A stretch of DNA of 51,616 nt from contig JAJDAZ010000063.1 in assembly GCA_029261595.1 (NCBI GenBank), positions 1-51,616 on the forward strand. Direction: 5' to 3'. This document shows positions 14,567 to 23,724 of the stretch, one piece after another (position 1 is the stretch's first letter; each line of letters opens with the position of its first letter). This DNA comes from Nitrospinaceae bacterium (GTDB lineage: Bacteria; Nitrospinota; Nitrospinia; Nitrospinales; VA-1). A program made the position numbers and the translations under genes. A model generated the notes under the pieces. It did no database searches. It was not told the origin of the DNA and worked only from the letters and a program-made list of their open reading frames with translations.

Positions 14567-16387
14567 TCACATCATCACGCCGGAGGCGAGTTGCCGTTTG
14601 GAAGCGGGACTGTTTTTGACGTACAGGTCGGGCAGTTGGTTGGTGCCAAAGTGAGTGATGTAGAGGAACACGTGTTCGCGGGCGTTGATCCGCATCGCCC
14701 AGGGGTCGAAATCGTTTTTGTAAAAATCTTCATAGCGGGCCATCGCTTCTTCTGTCGTCTGTCCCGATTCTGGCGTGTAATAAAAGTCAAGCGCCAGGTC
14801 GTGTTCGGGATTGGTTTTGACGGTGATGCCGAAATGCTCGGTCTCGTGCATGACCGGCGCGTTGTTGTAGAGCACGAAAAAATACATCTCTACCGACGGA
14901 ATCATATCCTGATGCTGGAGCAAAAACTGCCGCGTGTCTTCGGCTTCGGCGGGCGTCTCGCTGGGAAAGCCATAAAAGCCCATGACGTGACTCCAGATGC
15001 CCACGCGTTTGGCCTCGGTCAGGTTATTGATCGCGACTTCGATGTTCGTGTCTTTTTTGACCAGCCGGATAATCCGTTCGTTCGCCGATTCCAGCCCAAA
15101 ATACAGCGACCGGCATCCGGCTTTGGCCGCCATATCCCACAATTCAGGTTCTATCAGGCTCGCTTCAAAACGGATCAACGTCGTCCAATATATGTCCAGC
15201 TTCGCCTCGATCATCATCGGCGGCAGTTTGACGAACAGGGCTGGCGGGAATGATTCGTCAGTGAACAAAAAATGTTTGGCGTTGTACTTTTCTTTCAATT
15301 GTCTGAGTTCATCGACGATCTGGTCGGCATGTTTCGCGCGGAACTGGTCGATGTAACCCGCCCCGTGATCGCAGAACGTGCATTTCCCCCAGTAACAGCC
15401 GCGTGTTCCCAGATATGGCACCAGTTTTTCAGGCGAAAAATATTTCTCCCACGGAATGCCGTCGAAATCGGGAATGGGCAATTCATTCACCTTCTCCTGA
15501 TAAAGTTCGTTGACTCGAACCTCCCCCGACTCGTCCTTGTAAATTAAATTAGGCACCTCGGACATCTTGCGCTTGCCGTCCAGCGCCTCCACCAGCCAGA
15601 CGAGAGCGTGCTCACCCTCGTAAGTAATCATGGAATCGAACGCGTTGCCCCAGAATTTATCCTGTCTGGGCAATTCGTTTTTGAGCCTCGTGATGACGTT
15701 GCCGCCCACCGTGACGTGGATGCCGGGATATTTCTGTTTGATCAGCGTACCGAAGGTGATGCCGGACATGAGCTGGACCGGAGTTCCGATGGAAATTCCG
15801 ATGATATCGGGCTTTTCTTCATCGATGTATTTAAAGACCAGTTGGCGGCAGACATCGGCATAGACGTTGACCTTGTCATCGTGCGGCGCTTTGAGAAGGT
15901 CTTCCGACACCCACGGACGGTACACGTTGAGGTTGCTCTCCACCGGGTAGAACTGAACGCTGGCCGGATAATAGGAAACCGAGATGTATTCCATCACTTC
16001 GCGGAAAGCGTTCAACGCCCATTCGGCCTTATCCACTTCATAAAACTCCTGGGACCGCATGATGGCTTTGGCGCGCTCGACCTTGCGGACATGGTGGTCA
16101 AGGTCCAGTTTGCCGTAGTATTTCATCATCTCCAGGACTTCCACATCCTCCGGGGTGGCCTTGCCTTCCCATTGCTTCAATTTTAATTCTTTTTTCCGCT
16201 GATTTATTCGTTCCCGGGTGAACTCCAGGTATTCGCGGGTGAAGAAATGGTCGTACATCTCGACATTGATGTCCTTCTGCACCACTTCGATGCCGTTCTG
16301 CCGGAGCACCGCCGTCAAGCTGGGCAGGGCCAGATAGGGGGCCGTGGGGACCCATTCCGGTGGAAATAACAACATGACCTTCTTCAT
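14567..16387 (-). CDS. B12-binding domain radical SAM protein
   Basis: 606 aa. The N-terminal region starts MKKVMLLFPPEWVPTAPYLALPSL, typical of the cobalamin-binding Rossmann domain, whose core continues to about 275 (DIIGISIG at 194-201, VGGNV at 227, YEGEHALV). A charged helical insertion fills about 50-130. The radical SAM core has GTRGCYWGKCTFCDH with cysteines at 331, 336 and 339, so the spacing is CX4CX2C. It then shows FLFTDESF, GLESANERI and FYGFPSET. The family includes C-methyltransferases and ring-forming enzymes such as BchE; the substrate here is unknown. No Shine-Dalgarno better than AAGAAAG is visible. The gene stands alone, between islet and repeat. Confidence 0.88.
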   Translation of the reverse strand: MKKVMLLFPPEWVPTAPYLALPSLTAVLRQNGIEVVQKDINVEMYDHFFTREYLEFTRERINQRKKELKLKQWEGKATPEDVEVLEMMKYYGKLDLDHHVRKVERAKAIMRSQEFYEVDKAEWALNAFREVMEYISVSYYPASVQFYPVESNLNVYRPWVSEDLLKAPHDDKVNVYADVCRQLVFKYIDEEKPDIIGISIGTPVQLMSGITFGTLIKQKYPGIHVTVGGNVITRLKNELPRQDKFWGNAFDSMITYEGEHALVWLVEALDGKRKMSEVPNLIYKDESGEVRVNELYQEKVNELPIPDFDGIPWEKYFSPEKLVPYLGTRGCYWGKCTFCDHGAGYIDQFRAKHADQIVDELRQLKEKYNAKHFLFTDESFPPALFVKLPPMMIEAKLDIYWTTLIRFEASLIEPELWDMAAKAGCRSLYFGLESANERIIRLVKKDTNIEVAINNLTEAKRVGIWSHVMGFYGFPSETPAEAEDTRQFLLQHQDMIPSVEMYFFVLYNNAPVMHETEHFGITVKTNPEHDLALDFYYTPESGQTTEEAMARYEDFYKNDFDPWAMRINAREHVFLYITHFGTNQLPDLYVKNSPASKRQLASGVMM

Positions 16388-16887
16388 AGAATCACTTTCT
16401 TAAAATACTCGCGGGACAGAGCAAACCGCCCGGTCCGGTGCATATTAACCCTTGTGAACGATATGGTATCATATCACTGGTGAGCCGGAAACGTTGTTTG
16501 CCCGCTTTCCTTGAGCTGTTTCCCAATTCGGCACTCCTAACGGCCCGACCGGCTCCAGCCAGAGGGATTCCATTGATTTTTCTGGGATTCGGTTGCAGTT
16601 AATGATAGCATTGGTCCAACCAAAATTCACTCGATCTGTTTGATTTTAACCCTTTAAACAGGGAGATCATCTGATCGTCATTGCGAGCGGAAGGAAGCAC
16701 TCCAGAGACTCTGGTTCGCCGCGCCGCTGATCGCGTCCCGCGATGACGCTTGGGTATGGAGGGTAGGGTTCAAAAATTATCCCTTCGGTTATGCAAAGGT
16801 CTCTAAAAAAAGGGTAAGAACGTTCTCTAAAAAAAATATTTGGGTTATTGAACAGATTCGCATAATACAAGGAGTTCAACTGTCATC
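16388..16887. other. Intergenic region with MITE-like repeat
   Basis: 500 bp between the divergent radical SAM and acidic-protein genes. It contains repeat copy 3 (16676-16804) and, at 16460-16475, the inverted repeat GATATG/CATATC with a 4-bp spacer, about 75 bp upstream of the radical SAM start. The latter could be an operator, but nothing else supports it. No further gene was found. Confidence 0.5.
16676..16804. repeat. MITE-like repeat, copy 3
   Basis: The core from CGTCATTGCGAGCGGAAG to CCCGCGATGACGC includes ACTCCAGAGACTCTGG and TCGCCGCGCCGCTGATCGCG, matching copies 1 and 2. The right part ends with CGGTTATGCAAAGGTCTCT (16786-16804). That end is shared with copy 2 (GGTGCAAAGGTCTCT) and inverted at copy 2's left end. 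This marks it as the terminal repeat of a larger element. Confidence 0.8.
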
Positions 16888-17385
16888 ATGTCTGAGTACG
16901 AAACCAGCGCCGAGAACAAAGCCAAAATCCTCCTGGATGAGGCAAACTTAACATTTTGTGAAACGTCTGAACGTAAAGACACTACGGAAGAAAGAACGCT
17001 GGACGGGTCTCCCTGGGATATTGGCAAAATGGACGGCGAATTTGACGAGGATGATTATCAGAAAATCCTCGAACTCCAGTTAGAGGCCGCCAAAATTGTC
17101 GACGAACACCCGGAACTGGAAGAAAAAACCAGTGAGATGTTTCAATCGGTCACCGCCGAAAATGCTGAGGAGGTATTGGGGCAGATCATGGCGGAGCCAA
17201 ATCTGTGCGATCTGGCCCGAATCGCCGTGACCATATTTCTGCTTCGCTTCCCGTCGGTGGAGTCTTTCGTCAACAAGGGACACCCTCTGGTACTGGCCAT
17301 GGATGAATACATGCTGGAGAACGCCAACGCGCAAAACTGGCAGGATTACCAGAACATGGCCGAGGAATATAAATGGTCAGCGTAA
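16888..17385 (+). CDS. Unknown acidic cytosolic protein
   Basis: 165 aa, family not recognised. It is strongly acidic, with no signal peptide or membrane segment. The first 50 residues are probably disordered (SERKDTTEERTLDGSPWD). From about 55 it is mostly helical: DDYQKILELQLEAAKIVDEHPELEEK, then a more hydrophobic core LCDLARIAVTIFLLRFPSVESF. AAGGAG precedes the ATG by 13 nt. The stop codon TAA is the centre of the palindrome CAGCG-TAA-CGCTG (17378-17390). It lies 183 bp before the ferredoxin gene on the same strand, separated by repeats. Confidence 0.75.
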   Translation: MSEYETSAENKAKILLDEANLTFCETSERKDTTEERTLDGSPWDIGKMDGEFDEDDYQKILELQLEAAKIVDEHPELEEKTSEMFQSVTAENAEEVLGQIMAEPNLCDLARIAVTIFLLRFPSVESFVNKGHPLVLAMDEYMLENANAQNWQDYQNMAEEYKWSA

Positions 17386-17568
17386 CGCTGAACCCGATGT
17401 TTACGCGCTATAGATTAATAGTTTTTCGGGGCTCGTGTACCCCTCCGGGGCATGAAGGCAACGGAAAGGATATCACCAGCGCAACGAGCGGAGCCTTAAA
17501 CTTATCCTCCCCCACGTAGTGGGGCGGAGCCTTAAACTTATCCTCCCCGCGTTGCCGGGTAAATTGCC
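17386..17568. repeat. Repeat cluster: CGGGGCTCG element plus tandem 24-bp units
   Basis: Starting at 17422, GTTTTTCGGGGCTCGT, then CCGGGGCATGAAGGCAACGG and AAAGGATATCAC match the element at 27687-27789. After this, CGGAGCCTTAAACTTATCCT followed by CCCC occurs twice (17489-17512 and 17525-17548), 36 bp apart, around a CCCCCACGTAGTGGGG hairpin. A related TCCTCCCCGCGTAGCGGGG is found beside the RNase P gene (23268-23284). Confidence 0.75.
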
Positions 17569-18870
17569 ATGCAGTTTCGCTACAAACTCGCCAAAGAAAC
17601 TTTTAAGAACAAAAAGATTCCGCCCAAAAAAGTCCCCGGAGAAGAAAGCATCTCCGCCGACCAGAGGGGCGACCACACTTGGACCGATTCGCAATTACTG
17701 AGCCTGGACAAGGAAACCAAGCGGGTCGAACCCAAGGCGGAACCTAAAGAGGTGTCGCGCAGGGATTTGTTCTCCTTCGGGCGGCTGACCGACTTTGCCA
17801 ACGCGGTCGAAGAAGGCGAGAAAAAACTCGCGAAAAACAAGCAAGCCAAGCCAGATGTCGAGGAGCCAGAGGCAGTCGAAGAAACTGCGACCACGACTGA
17901 AGAAACTGAAGGCGAGGCCCTTCCTGCCACTGAGCCAGAGAAAAAAAAGGGATTCTTCCGCCGGATGGCGAGCAAGTTCAAGCCCGGCTCAAAGGAAGAA
18001 TCCGCCGCCAGCGAAGAGTCGGACGATTCAGAGCCCACCGAAACAGAAGTGGATGAACCACCCGCCGCCCCTCGCGAATTAAAACCCTATCAGGAAACCG
18101 TTCTTGGAATCCCCGTGGACGATGAGGACGTGGACCCGGAATTCGACCGGCGCAATCTGCTCAAGCAAGGCGTGCATTTCTTCGCCAAACCGGCCATTCA
18201 AAAAGTTCAGGATAAAATCGACCATGTCAACGAAACCGTCGACAAAATCACCAGGCGCGTCCCGCTGATAAGACCGCCGGGGGCCATCACCGAAAGACAG
18301 TTCCTGCAGGCCTGCACACGGTGTGACGAATGCCTCCACGCCTGCCCCAAGGACGCCATTCAACGGGCGCCCAAGAAAATGGGGTTCCTCATCGCGGGTT
18401 CGCCCTACATCGACCCCAAGAAAATTCCCTGTGTCATGTGCGATGACCTGCCCTGCATTCCGGCCTGCCCGGATGGTGCGCTGGTTCCGCCCCCGAACAA
18501 CGATCGGATGGAAGTCAAAATGGGGTACGCCATTCTGGACAAAAAAAACTGCCAGGCCTACGGCGACACCTTCTGCCAGCAATGCGTGATCGACTGCCCG
18601 ATTCCAGGAGCCATCATCCAGAAGGACGACAAGCCCATCATCGACAAACGAACCTGCACCGGTTGCGGGGTGTGCGTGCTTTCGTGCAGTACGGTGAATA
18701 TCCCCCTGGCGATTAAAATCAAACCGCAGATGGTCATCGACAGCCAGATCCAGAAAAAGCGCATGGAACAGGAAAAAGCCCGCATCAAAGCGGAACGCGA
18801 AGCCGCAGAGAAAAAAGCTCAGGAAGAGGAAATTGAGAAATCCGCTGCGGCAGACAGTGAAAGCGATTGA
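17569..18870 (+). CDS. NapG/MauM-like ferredoxin with four [4Fe-4S] clusters
   Basis: 433 aa. Four cysteine groups are complete: C249/252/255/259, C288/291/296/300, C328/336/339/343 and C363/366/369/373, in the arrangement of NapG/NapH-associated ferredoxins. The middle groups read CVMCDDLPCIPACP and CQAYGDTFCQQCVIDCP. The N-terminal 190 residues are unusual: a basic start, a VSRRDLFSFGR motif at about 62-72, a long acidic linker (95-170), then a second FDRRNLLKQG motif at 192-201, both like the SRRDLL start of NapF/NapG. No true Tat hydrophobic core follows either, so location is uncertain. The last 45 residues are a charged helix. The role is probably electron transfer to or from a membrane quinol or nitrogen-oxide enzyme. 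Confidence 0.88.
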   Translation: MQFRYKLAKETFKNKKIPPKKVPGEESISADQRGDHTWTDSQLLSLDKETKRVEPKAEPKEVSRRDLFSFGRLTDFANAVEEGEKKLAKNKQAKPDVEEPEAVEETATTTEETEGEALPATEPEKKKGFFRRMASKFKPGSKEESAASEESDDSEPTETEVDEPPAAPRELKPYQETVLGIPVDDEDVDPEFDRRNLLKQGVHFFAKPAIQKVQDKIDHVNETVDKITRRVPLIRPPGAITERQFLQACTRCDECLHACPKDAIQRAPKKMGFLIAGSPYIDPKKIPCVMCDDLPCIPACPDGALVPPPNNDRMEVKMGYAILDKKNCQAYGDTFCQQCVIDCPIPGAIIQKDDKPIIDKRTCTGCGVCVLSCSTVNIPLAIKIKPQMVIDSQIQKKRMEQEKARIKAEREAAEKKAQEEEIEKSAAADSESD

Positions 18871-19187
18871 ATGCAAAATTAATACTTCCCCGCAAAACCA
18901 CTATCTTCGGTAAAAAAGCTACACATTAATAGCCAATTTTTCTTTTAAAATAGGTAGCCTTGCCAGCCTTATTCCGCTTTGCATTTCTGCCAAGAATTGC
19001 CCATTTATTGGTTATCAATTTGTTCTAAAATAGCATCTAACATTTCCGTATCATTTTCATTTAAATAACGAATACCAAAAACCTATAATTTTCTTAATAT
19101 TTGACCTTTAAGAAAAAAAAATATACTTTCAGCACCACAACATAAATTTTAATTTGATATTTTGGGCATTTTATTCATTTCAAAGCC
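18871..19187. other. AT-rich intergenic region
   Basis: 317 bp with a sharp fall in GC content compared with the ferredoxin gene. It contains poly-A tracts near 19112-19120 and no convincing hairpin terminator, promoter or small gene. Confidence 0.5.
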
Positions 19188-20162
19188 ATGGGCCAGGAAC
19201 GAACACCTACTACACCAATTCTTACCGAGCGTAATGCATTTCCCGTAGGGAAAAGTATTATTGCAGGAATTCTCAGCCTTATTGCTATTCGATACTTACT
19301 TAGCTTGGTACCATTTCCATATCCAATCGATAGACAACATATGGAATTTTACTACCATGGGATAATGCATAATATCCCTACTCAAGATGGGTACTGTTAC
19401 ACAGGGCAAAGTGATGTACTCGAAAATATTTCTCAAATGGCAGATTTAATGCTTCGACCTGAAAAAAAAATGAATTTTGTTTCTTTCCGTTCGTTCCAGG
19501 AATGTGAAAAAACATATTCTGATCCAAAAACTGTTTTCGGATATGAGCGTTTTCTATCACCTAGGTATTACTGGCCCAACAAAATGAATGATTCTTCTCC
19601 ACATAAAATTGGTTTTGTGGGCATGGGAGCAGAGCTAATTCCTTCATCACAAAAAAATATTAAATATTGGATTAATAGTACCCAATTAAAAGAATCATTG
19701 TCCGCCAAATCACACGGGGCACGCCTCCTGCCCTATTTCCCCCAATACTCCTCATATGATGAATCTTTCAGAGTGAGTGAAGAAAAAATTCAGGAAAATT
19801 ATTCCGGATATTGTAGCGTGGCGGTTGGAAACTTTTTAAAACTAAAAAAGAAATTCACAATGAAATTTCAAGATAGATGGAACGGTAAACGCAATAATTT
19901 CGATGAAGAAGTTTATGGCGACAACATTACTATAAGCGAGGAAGGAATAAAGCTATCACTCTATGTTACAAATAATTCCGGGCGCTCTATTTACTATGGG
20001 TTGGCTGAAGAAATTTCTTTTAACCAAGAACAAACATTAGATTTTAGCAAAATTTTAGATTGGGGAAGGGAAAATTGTCGAAATGCGTCAATTGCCGCGC
20101 AAAAAATCCAGGCCAATAGTGGCTCTAAATGGCTTTTTGGGTTTAATAGCGCAAATAACTAA
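19188..20162 (+). CDS. Unknown membrane-anchored protein, AT-rich
   Basis: 324 aa, not recognised. One membrane segment lies at about 22-42 (GKSIIAGILSLIAIRYLLSLVPF), after a short N-terminal tail; the rest should face the periplasm and contains several Cys (DGYCYTG, FQECEKTY, SGYCSVA, RENCRNA) that could form disulfides. The C-terminal part is strand-rich (DNITISEEGIKLSLYVTNNS). The gene is much more AT-rich than aspS beside it, suggesting horizontal transfer. No good ribosome binding site precedes the ATG at 19188, so the start is uncertain. Confidence 0.6.
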   Translation: MGQERTPTTPILTERNAFPVGKSIIAGILSLIAIRYLLSLVPFPYPIDRQHMEFYYHGIMHNIPTQDGYCYTGQSDVLENISQMADLMLRPEKKMNFVSFRSFQECEKTYSDPKTVFGYERFLSPRYYWPNKMNDSSPHKIGFVGMGAELIPSSQKNIKYWINSTQLKESLSAKSHGARLLPYFPQYSSYDESFRVSEEKIQENYSGYCSVAVGNFLKLKKKFTMKFQDRWNGKRNNFDEEVYGDNITISEEGIKLSLYVTNNSGRSIYYGLAEEISFNQEQTLDFSKILDWGRENCRNASIAAQKIQANSGSKWLFGFNSANN

Positions 20163-20462
20163 TATTTTTGAAAAATATTTGCTATTGGGAAGATTATGCT
20201 GTCTTGCGGAAAATAATAAGTCACTCACGGACAAACTCTACCATTTGAAACCTTTCGGGTTTATCCAAGCCCAACGTTGGAAACGTTTCTTGTAGTTGGG
20301 GTTTTGGTATTTTAATTATCTGCTTGAAACTCCTTCAGGATTTAAGTATTTTGTCCCTTCTTTGATCCACCCCCTTAAAACAGGCAATTTGGTGGGGAAT
20401 TTCACCTCATAACGTTATATTTTTAATTTAACCAACCTTAAACCATCGAATCGCAAAACCCT
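20163..20462. other. Intergenic region before aspS
   Basis: 300 bp. AACGTTGGAAACGTT near 20273-20287 is a short imperfect dyad. The last 100 bp should carry the aspS promoter, but no confident boxes or Shine-Dalgarno were seen. A plus-strand frame at 20083-20295 overlaps the upstream gene and is not supported. Confidence 0.4.
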
Positions 20463-22238
20463 ATGACCCGTCAACTTAGTAGAACCCACACCTGCGGCGA
20501 ACTGTCCGACAAAAATATCGATGAATCCGTCACCCTGTGCGGGTGGGTGCACACCCGCCGCGACCACGGCGGACTGATCTTCATCGACCTTTGGGACAAG
20601 GAAGGTCTCACCCAGGTGGTGCTCAATCCACAGATCGACTCGCTGGCTCACCAGCACGCGCAATCGTTGCGCGGCAATTATGTCATGGCGGTGCATGGGA
20701 AAGTCAGGAGCCGGCCGGAAGGCATGGTCAACTCCAAACTGAAAACAGGTGCCATTGAAGTCTATATTGACGACCTTGAAATTTTGAATCGATCCAAAAC
20801 GCCGCCGTTTTCCGGTTGGGAGGATCAGGACGTTTCGGAAGTTCTGCGCCTCAAAAACCGTTATCTCGACCTTCGTTCCGACCTTTTGCAGACCAACCTG
20901 AAAGTGCGCTATCAGATCACCCGCGTGGTGCGCCAGGTGCTGGACAAACACGGGTTCATCGAGGTGGAAACGCCGATGCTGACCAAAAGCACGCCGGAAG
21001 GCGCGCGCGATTACCTGGTTCCGAGCCGGTTGAATCCGCAGAAATTTTTTGCCCTGCCCCAGTCGCCGCAACTGTTCAAGCAGATCTTGATGGTGGCCGG
21101 CATGGATCGCTATTTTCAGATCGTTAAATGTTTCCGCGATGAAGACCTGCGCAATGATCGGCAACCGGAGTTCACGCAGATCGACATGGAAATGTCTTTC
21201 GTCACTGAGGAACAGTTGTTCCGTCTGGCGGAAGAAATGATGCAGACCGTTTACCAGGAAGTTCTGGGAATATCCATCGAGACTCCCTTTCCTATTCTCA
21301 CCTACAAAGAAGCGATCGACCGGTTTGGCAGTGACAAGCCGGATTTGCGCTTCGGGCTGGAACTGGTCGATTTGGGCGATATCATTCAGGGAACCAGTTT
21401 CAAGGTGTTCGCGGATGTTCTGAAAAAAGGTGGGCAGATTCGGGCCATCAATATTAAAAACAGCACCGAAATTCTATCCCGCAAAGCGCTCGATGATCTG
21501 ACCGAACTCGCAAAAACTTACGGCGCCAAGGGCATGGCCTGGATCAAGATGCAAAAAGGCGAACTGCAATCCCCCATCATCAAATTTTTTGAGAAAGACA
21601 TGCTGGACGGCATGATCGCCGCGCTGAAAGGGGAAGACGGCGACACCATCGTCTTCATTGCCGACAAACCCAAGGTCGTCGCTGACGCACTGGCGCACAT
21701 CCGGCTGGCCGCCGCCAAACTGTTGGGATTGATCGACGAGAAGAAAATCAATCTTGCGTGGGTGACGGAATTTCCTTTGCTCGATTATAACGAGGATGAA
21801 AAACGTTTCACCGCCATGCACCATCCGTTCACCGCGCCCAATGAGGGCCATCTGGAACAATTCGCCGATGCGCCTGAGAAAATTTCGTCCCGTGCCTACG
21901 ACCTGGTTTTAAACGGCAACGAAATTGCCGGCGGCAGTATTCGTATCCATCAGAAAGAAGTGCAGGAAAAAATGTTCAAGCTTTTGGGTATCGGGCAGGA
22001 AGAGGCGGAACTGAAATTCGGTTTTCTTCTGGACGCTCTGCAATTCGGCGCGCCTCCGCATGGCGGCATCGCCTTTGGCCTAGACCGCCTGGCCATGTTG
22101 CTGACGGGTGCGGATTCCATCCGCGACGTAATCGCTTTCCCAAAAACCCAAAAGGCCACCTGCCTGATGACTCAGGCGCCTTCCGAAATTGACCTCAAGC
22201 AGTTAAAGGAACTCAAACTGAAATACGATTTATCCTGA
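20463..22238 (+). CDS. aspS: Aspartyl-tRNA synthetase
   Basis: 591 aa, the normal bacterial length (580-600). The N-terminal OB-fold anticodon domain has VTLCGWVHTRRDHGGLIFIDL. The class II core has RYLDLR, motif 2 in FRDEDLRNDRQPEFTQID, the bacterial GAD insert at about 290-410, then FTAMHHPFTAP, and motif 3 in GGIAFGLDRLAMLL. It charges tRNA-Asp, and possibly tRNA-Asn in organisms lacking AsnRS. No upstream Shine-Dalgarno is obvious. The gene has ordinary composition but sits between two AT-rich unknown genes. Confidence 0.98.
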   Translation: MTRQLSRTHTCGELSDKNIDESVTLCGWVHTRRDHGGLIFIDLWDKEGLTQVVLNPQIDSLAHQHAQSLRGNYVMAVHGKVRSRPEGMVNSKLKTGAIEVYIDDLEILNRSKTPPFSGWEDQDVSEVLRLKNRYLDLRSDLLQTNLKVRYQITRVVRQVLDKHGFIEVETPMLTKSTPEGARDYLVPSRLNPQKFFALPQSPQLFKQILMVAGMDRYFQIVKCFRDEDLRNDRQPEFTQIDMEMSFVTEEQLFRLAEEMMQTVYQEVLGISIETPFPILTYKEAIDRFGSDKPDLRFGLELVDLGDIIQGTSFKVFADVLKKGGQIRAINIKNSTEILSRKALDDLTELAKTYGAKGMAWIKMQKGELQSPIIKFFEKDMLDGMIAALKGEDGDTIVFIADKPKVVADALAHIRLAAAKLLGLIDEKKINLAWVTEFPLLDYNEDEKRFTAMHHPFTAPNEGHLEQFADAPEKISSRAYDLVLNGNEIAGGSIRIHQKEVQEKMFKLLGIGQEEAELKFGFLLDALQFGAPPHGGIAFGLDRLAMLLTGADSIRDVIAFPKTQKATCLMTQAPSEIDLKQLKELKLKYDLS

Positions 22239-22424
22239 GTGGCAGGATGCCGTTGGAACTGATAGATACCTTCAATGCATCAAACAAATAGAAATGTAAA
22301 AATACGAATCGGAACTTCCGCTTAAAGGGAAGTTTACAAAACTGATTGTCTTTCCTTTATAACTTAAAAAACTAGAAATATTGAATCGAATTCCTTACTA
22401 TATTTTTTCGAAAAAAGCGTACTT

Positions 22425-23060
22425 TTAAGGAATAAAATCTCTCCCCGCAAGGGCCAATGCCGCTATGCCAATCGAATAAGAAATGGGGAAACTTGGAGCC
22501 ACAAATACGTTTGCTCCAATCGCACACAAACCAAATGTTCCTGAAAAAAATCCTTGTCTTAACTCCCTCTTTCTCATATTTTTTTCTTTTTTCGGTATAT
22601 CTTTTGCTTCTCCTAATTTAACAGTAAGATTTATTTGAATAACATTAAATCTTTCTATTAGATCGTTTGTTGAACCAAGACCATTAACGTTCTCTAATTT
22701 TTTTTCTTTTTTTAGGAAAAAAAACATTTTTTCAATATCTTGTTTTTTAAATCCATAACTAGAAATTAATTTTTTTTCAATTTCAATAACATCTTTATTT
22801 TTTTCTTCTATATTCCCTTCCCTAAAAAATAAATTTGAGCTATCGTTCTTTTGCTCCTTTTCCAATAAGGGATTCAAAATTTCTGCAAGAAAAGGATTTT
22901 TAAGGGACGTAAGCAAACAATCTAAGGTAGCTTTATAATCTTTCTCAGTTTGGGAATATGTAGGCCGCCGTTTACCTTGGGACAACCTTTTCCAAGCCTT
23001 ATCCAGGTTAACTACTTCTTTTAAAAAATCCTTCAAAGCTTTTTCTTGTTCATCATTCAC
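22425..23060 (-). CDS. Unknown AT-rich protein with C-terminal membrane segment
   Basis: 211 aa, not recognised. The first 165 residues are charged, Lys/Glu-rich and helical (EKALKDFLKEVVNLDKAWKR; DVIEIEKKLISSYGFKK). The end, about 170-208, is hydrophobic (FSGTFGLCAIGANVFVAP; YSIGIAALALAGRDFIP), giving one or two membrane segments at the C-terminus. AAGGAA lies 12 nt before the ATG. The gene has long A/T runs and low GC compared with aspS, consistent with foreign origin. Confidence 0.6.
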   Translation of the reverse strand: MNDEQEKALKDFLKEVVNLDKAWKRLSQGKRRPTYSQTEKDYKATLDCLLTSLKNPFLAEILNPLLEKEQKNDSSNLFFREGNIEEKNKDVIEIEKKLISSYGFKKQDIEKMFFFLKKEKKLENVNGLGSTNDLIERFNVIQINLTVKLGEAKDIPKKEKNMRKRELRQGFFSGTFGLCAIGANVFVAPSFPISYSIGIAALALAGRDFIP

Positions 23061-23271
23061 AAATCATTTCCTTCTCTTTCACATTCTTTCACAATACAAT
23101 TATTTCGCCATAATTAGAGAAATTGCCAATGAATTCAACTTTTTCAGTAGAAATTATTTTGAATGCAACAGTATTACTGAAAATTCACCTTTTTGCAAAA
23201 AAAAGGAAGGCAAGTAATTAAAAAATCGATTTAGAGTTTTTTTTAGGGTAGGCGGAGGGACTCTCTTCCTC

Positions 23272-23687
23272 CCCGCGTAGCGGGGCGAAGTAAACCGTAA
23301 GCCGGGTTCTGTCCTCCATCGGGAGATGGAGGGATGGTCATTAATCTAGGCCTGCCGTTGCCGACAGGCTCGAGCGATCAACCCGAAAGTATCGGACGGG
23401 CCGCCCTCAAACACTTTCCTATTTGATCTTGCTCCGGATAGGGTTTACCAAGCTACCGCTGTCACCAGCAGTACTGGTGAGCTCTTACCTCACCTTTTCA
23501 CCATTGCCGCCACCGAAAAAATAAATTCTCTCGATGGGTGGGCTGTGTATTTTCTGCGGCACTTTCCTTAAGGTCACCCTCACTCCGCGTTACGGAGTAT
23601 CCTGCCCTATGGAGCCCGGACTTTCCTCCCTCCCGGTCATAAAACCGGAACGGCGACCACCCTGTTTACTTCGCCCCGCTACGCGGG
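23272..23687 (-). ncRNA. rnpB: RNase P RNA
   Basis: Read on the minus strand, the sequence contains the hallmark 5' block GGGAGGAAAGTCCGGGCTCC (23611-23630), followed by ATAGGGCAGG, and the 3' block ACAGAACCCGGCTTACGG (about 23297-23314). GAGCTCACCAGTACTGCTGG and GGTAAACCCTATCCGGAGCA are also typical of the type A fold. The ends pair: 23272-23295 and 23664-23687 are a perfect 24-bp inverted repeat that includes helix P1 (GCGAAGTAAAC / GTTTACTTCGC) and an extra CCCGCGTAGCGGG part. The mature ends are probably near 23285 and 23675. It lies 37 bp downstream of the zinc-ribbon gene on the same strand. Confidence 0.95.
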
Positions 23688-23724
23688 TTGGAAATTTTAG
23701 GCTAATACGCTTTTAGCGGGTATT

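Noticed and set aside
16460..16475. GATATG/CATATC inverted repeat as an operator
   Set aside because: There is a single copy, only 6-bp arms and no regulator gene nearby.
17489..17548. Possible CRISPR-like repeats
   Set aside because: Only two 24-bp units with a 12-bp hairpin spacer are present. The spacer is itself palindromic and there are no cas genes.
18079..18876. Minus-strand frame of 265 codons opposite the ferredoxin gene
   Set aside because: It is antisense to four intact [4Fe-4S] motifs, which prove the other strand.
20083..20295. Plus-strand frame of 70 codons
   Set aside because: Its first part overlaps the end of the 324-aa gene in another frame, and no start signal or domain is seen.
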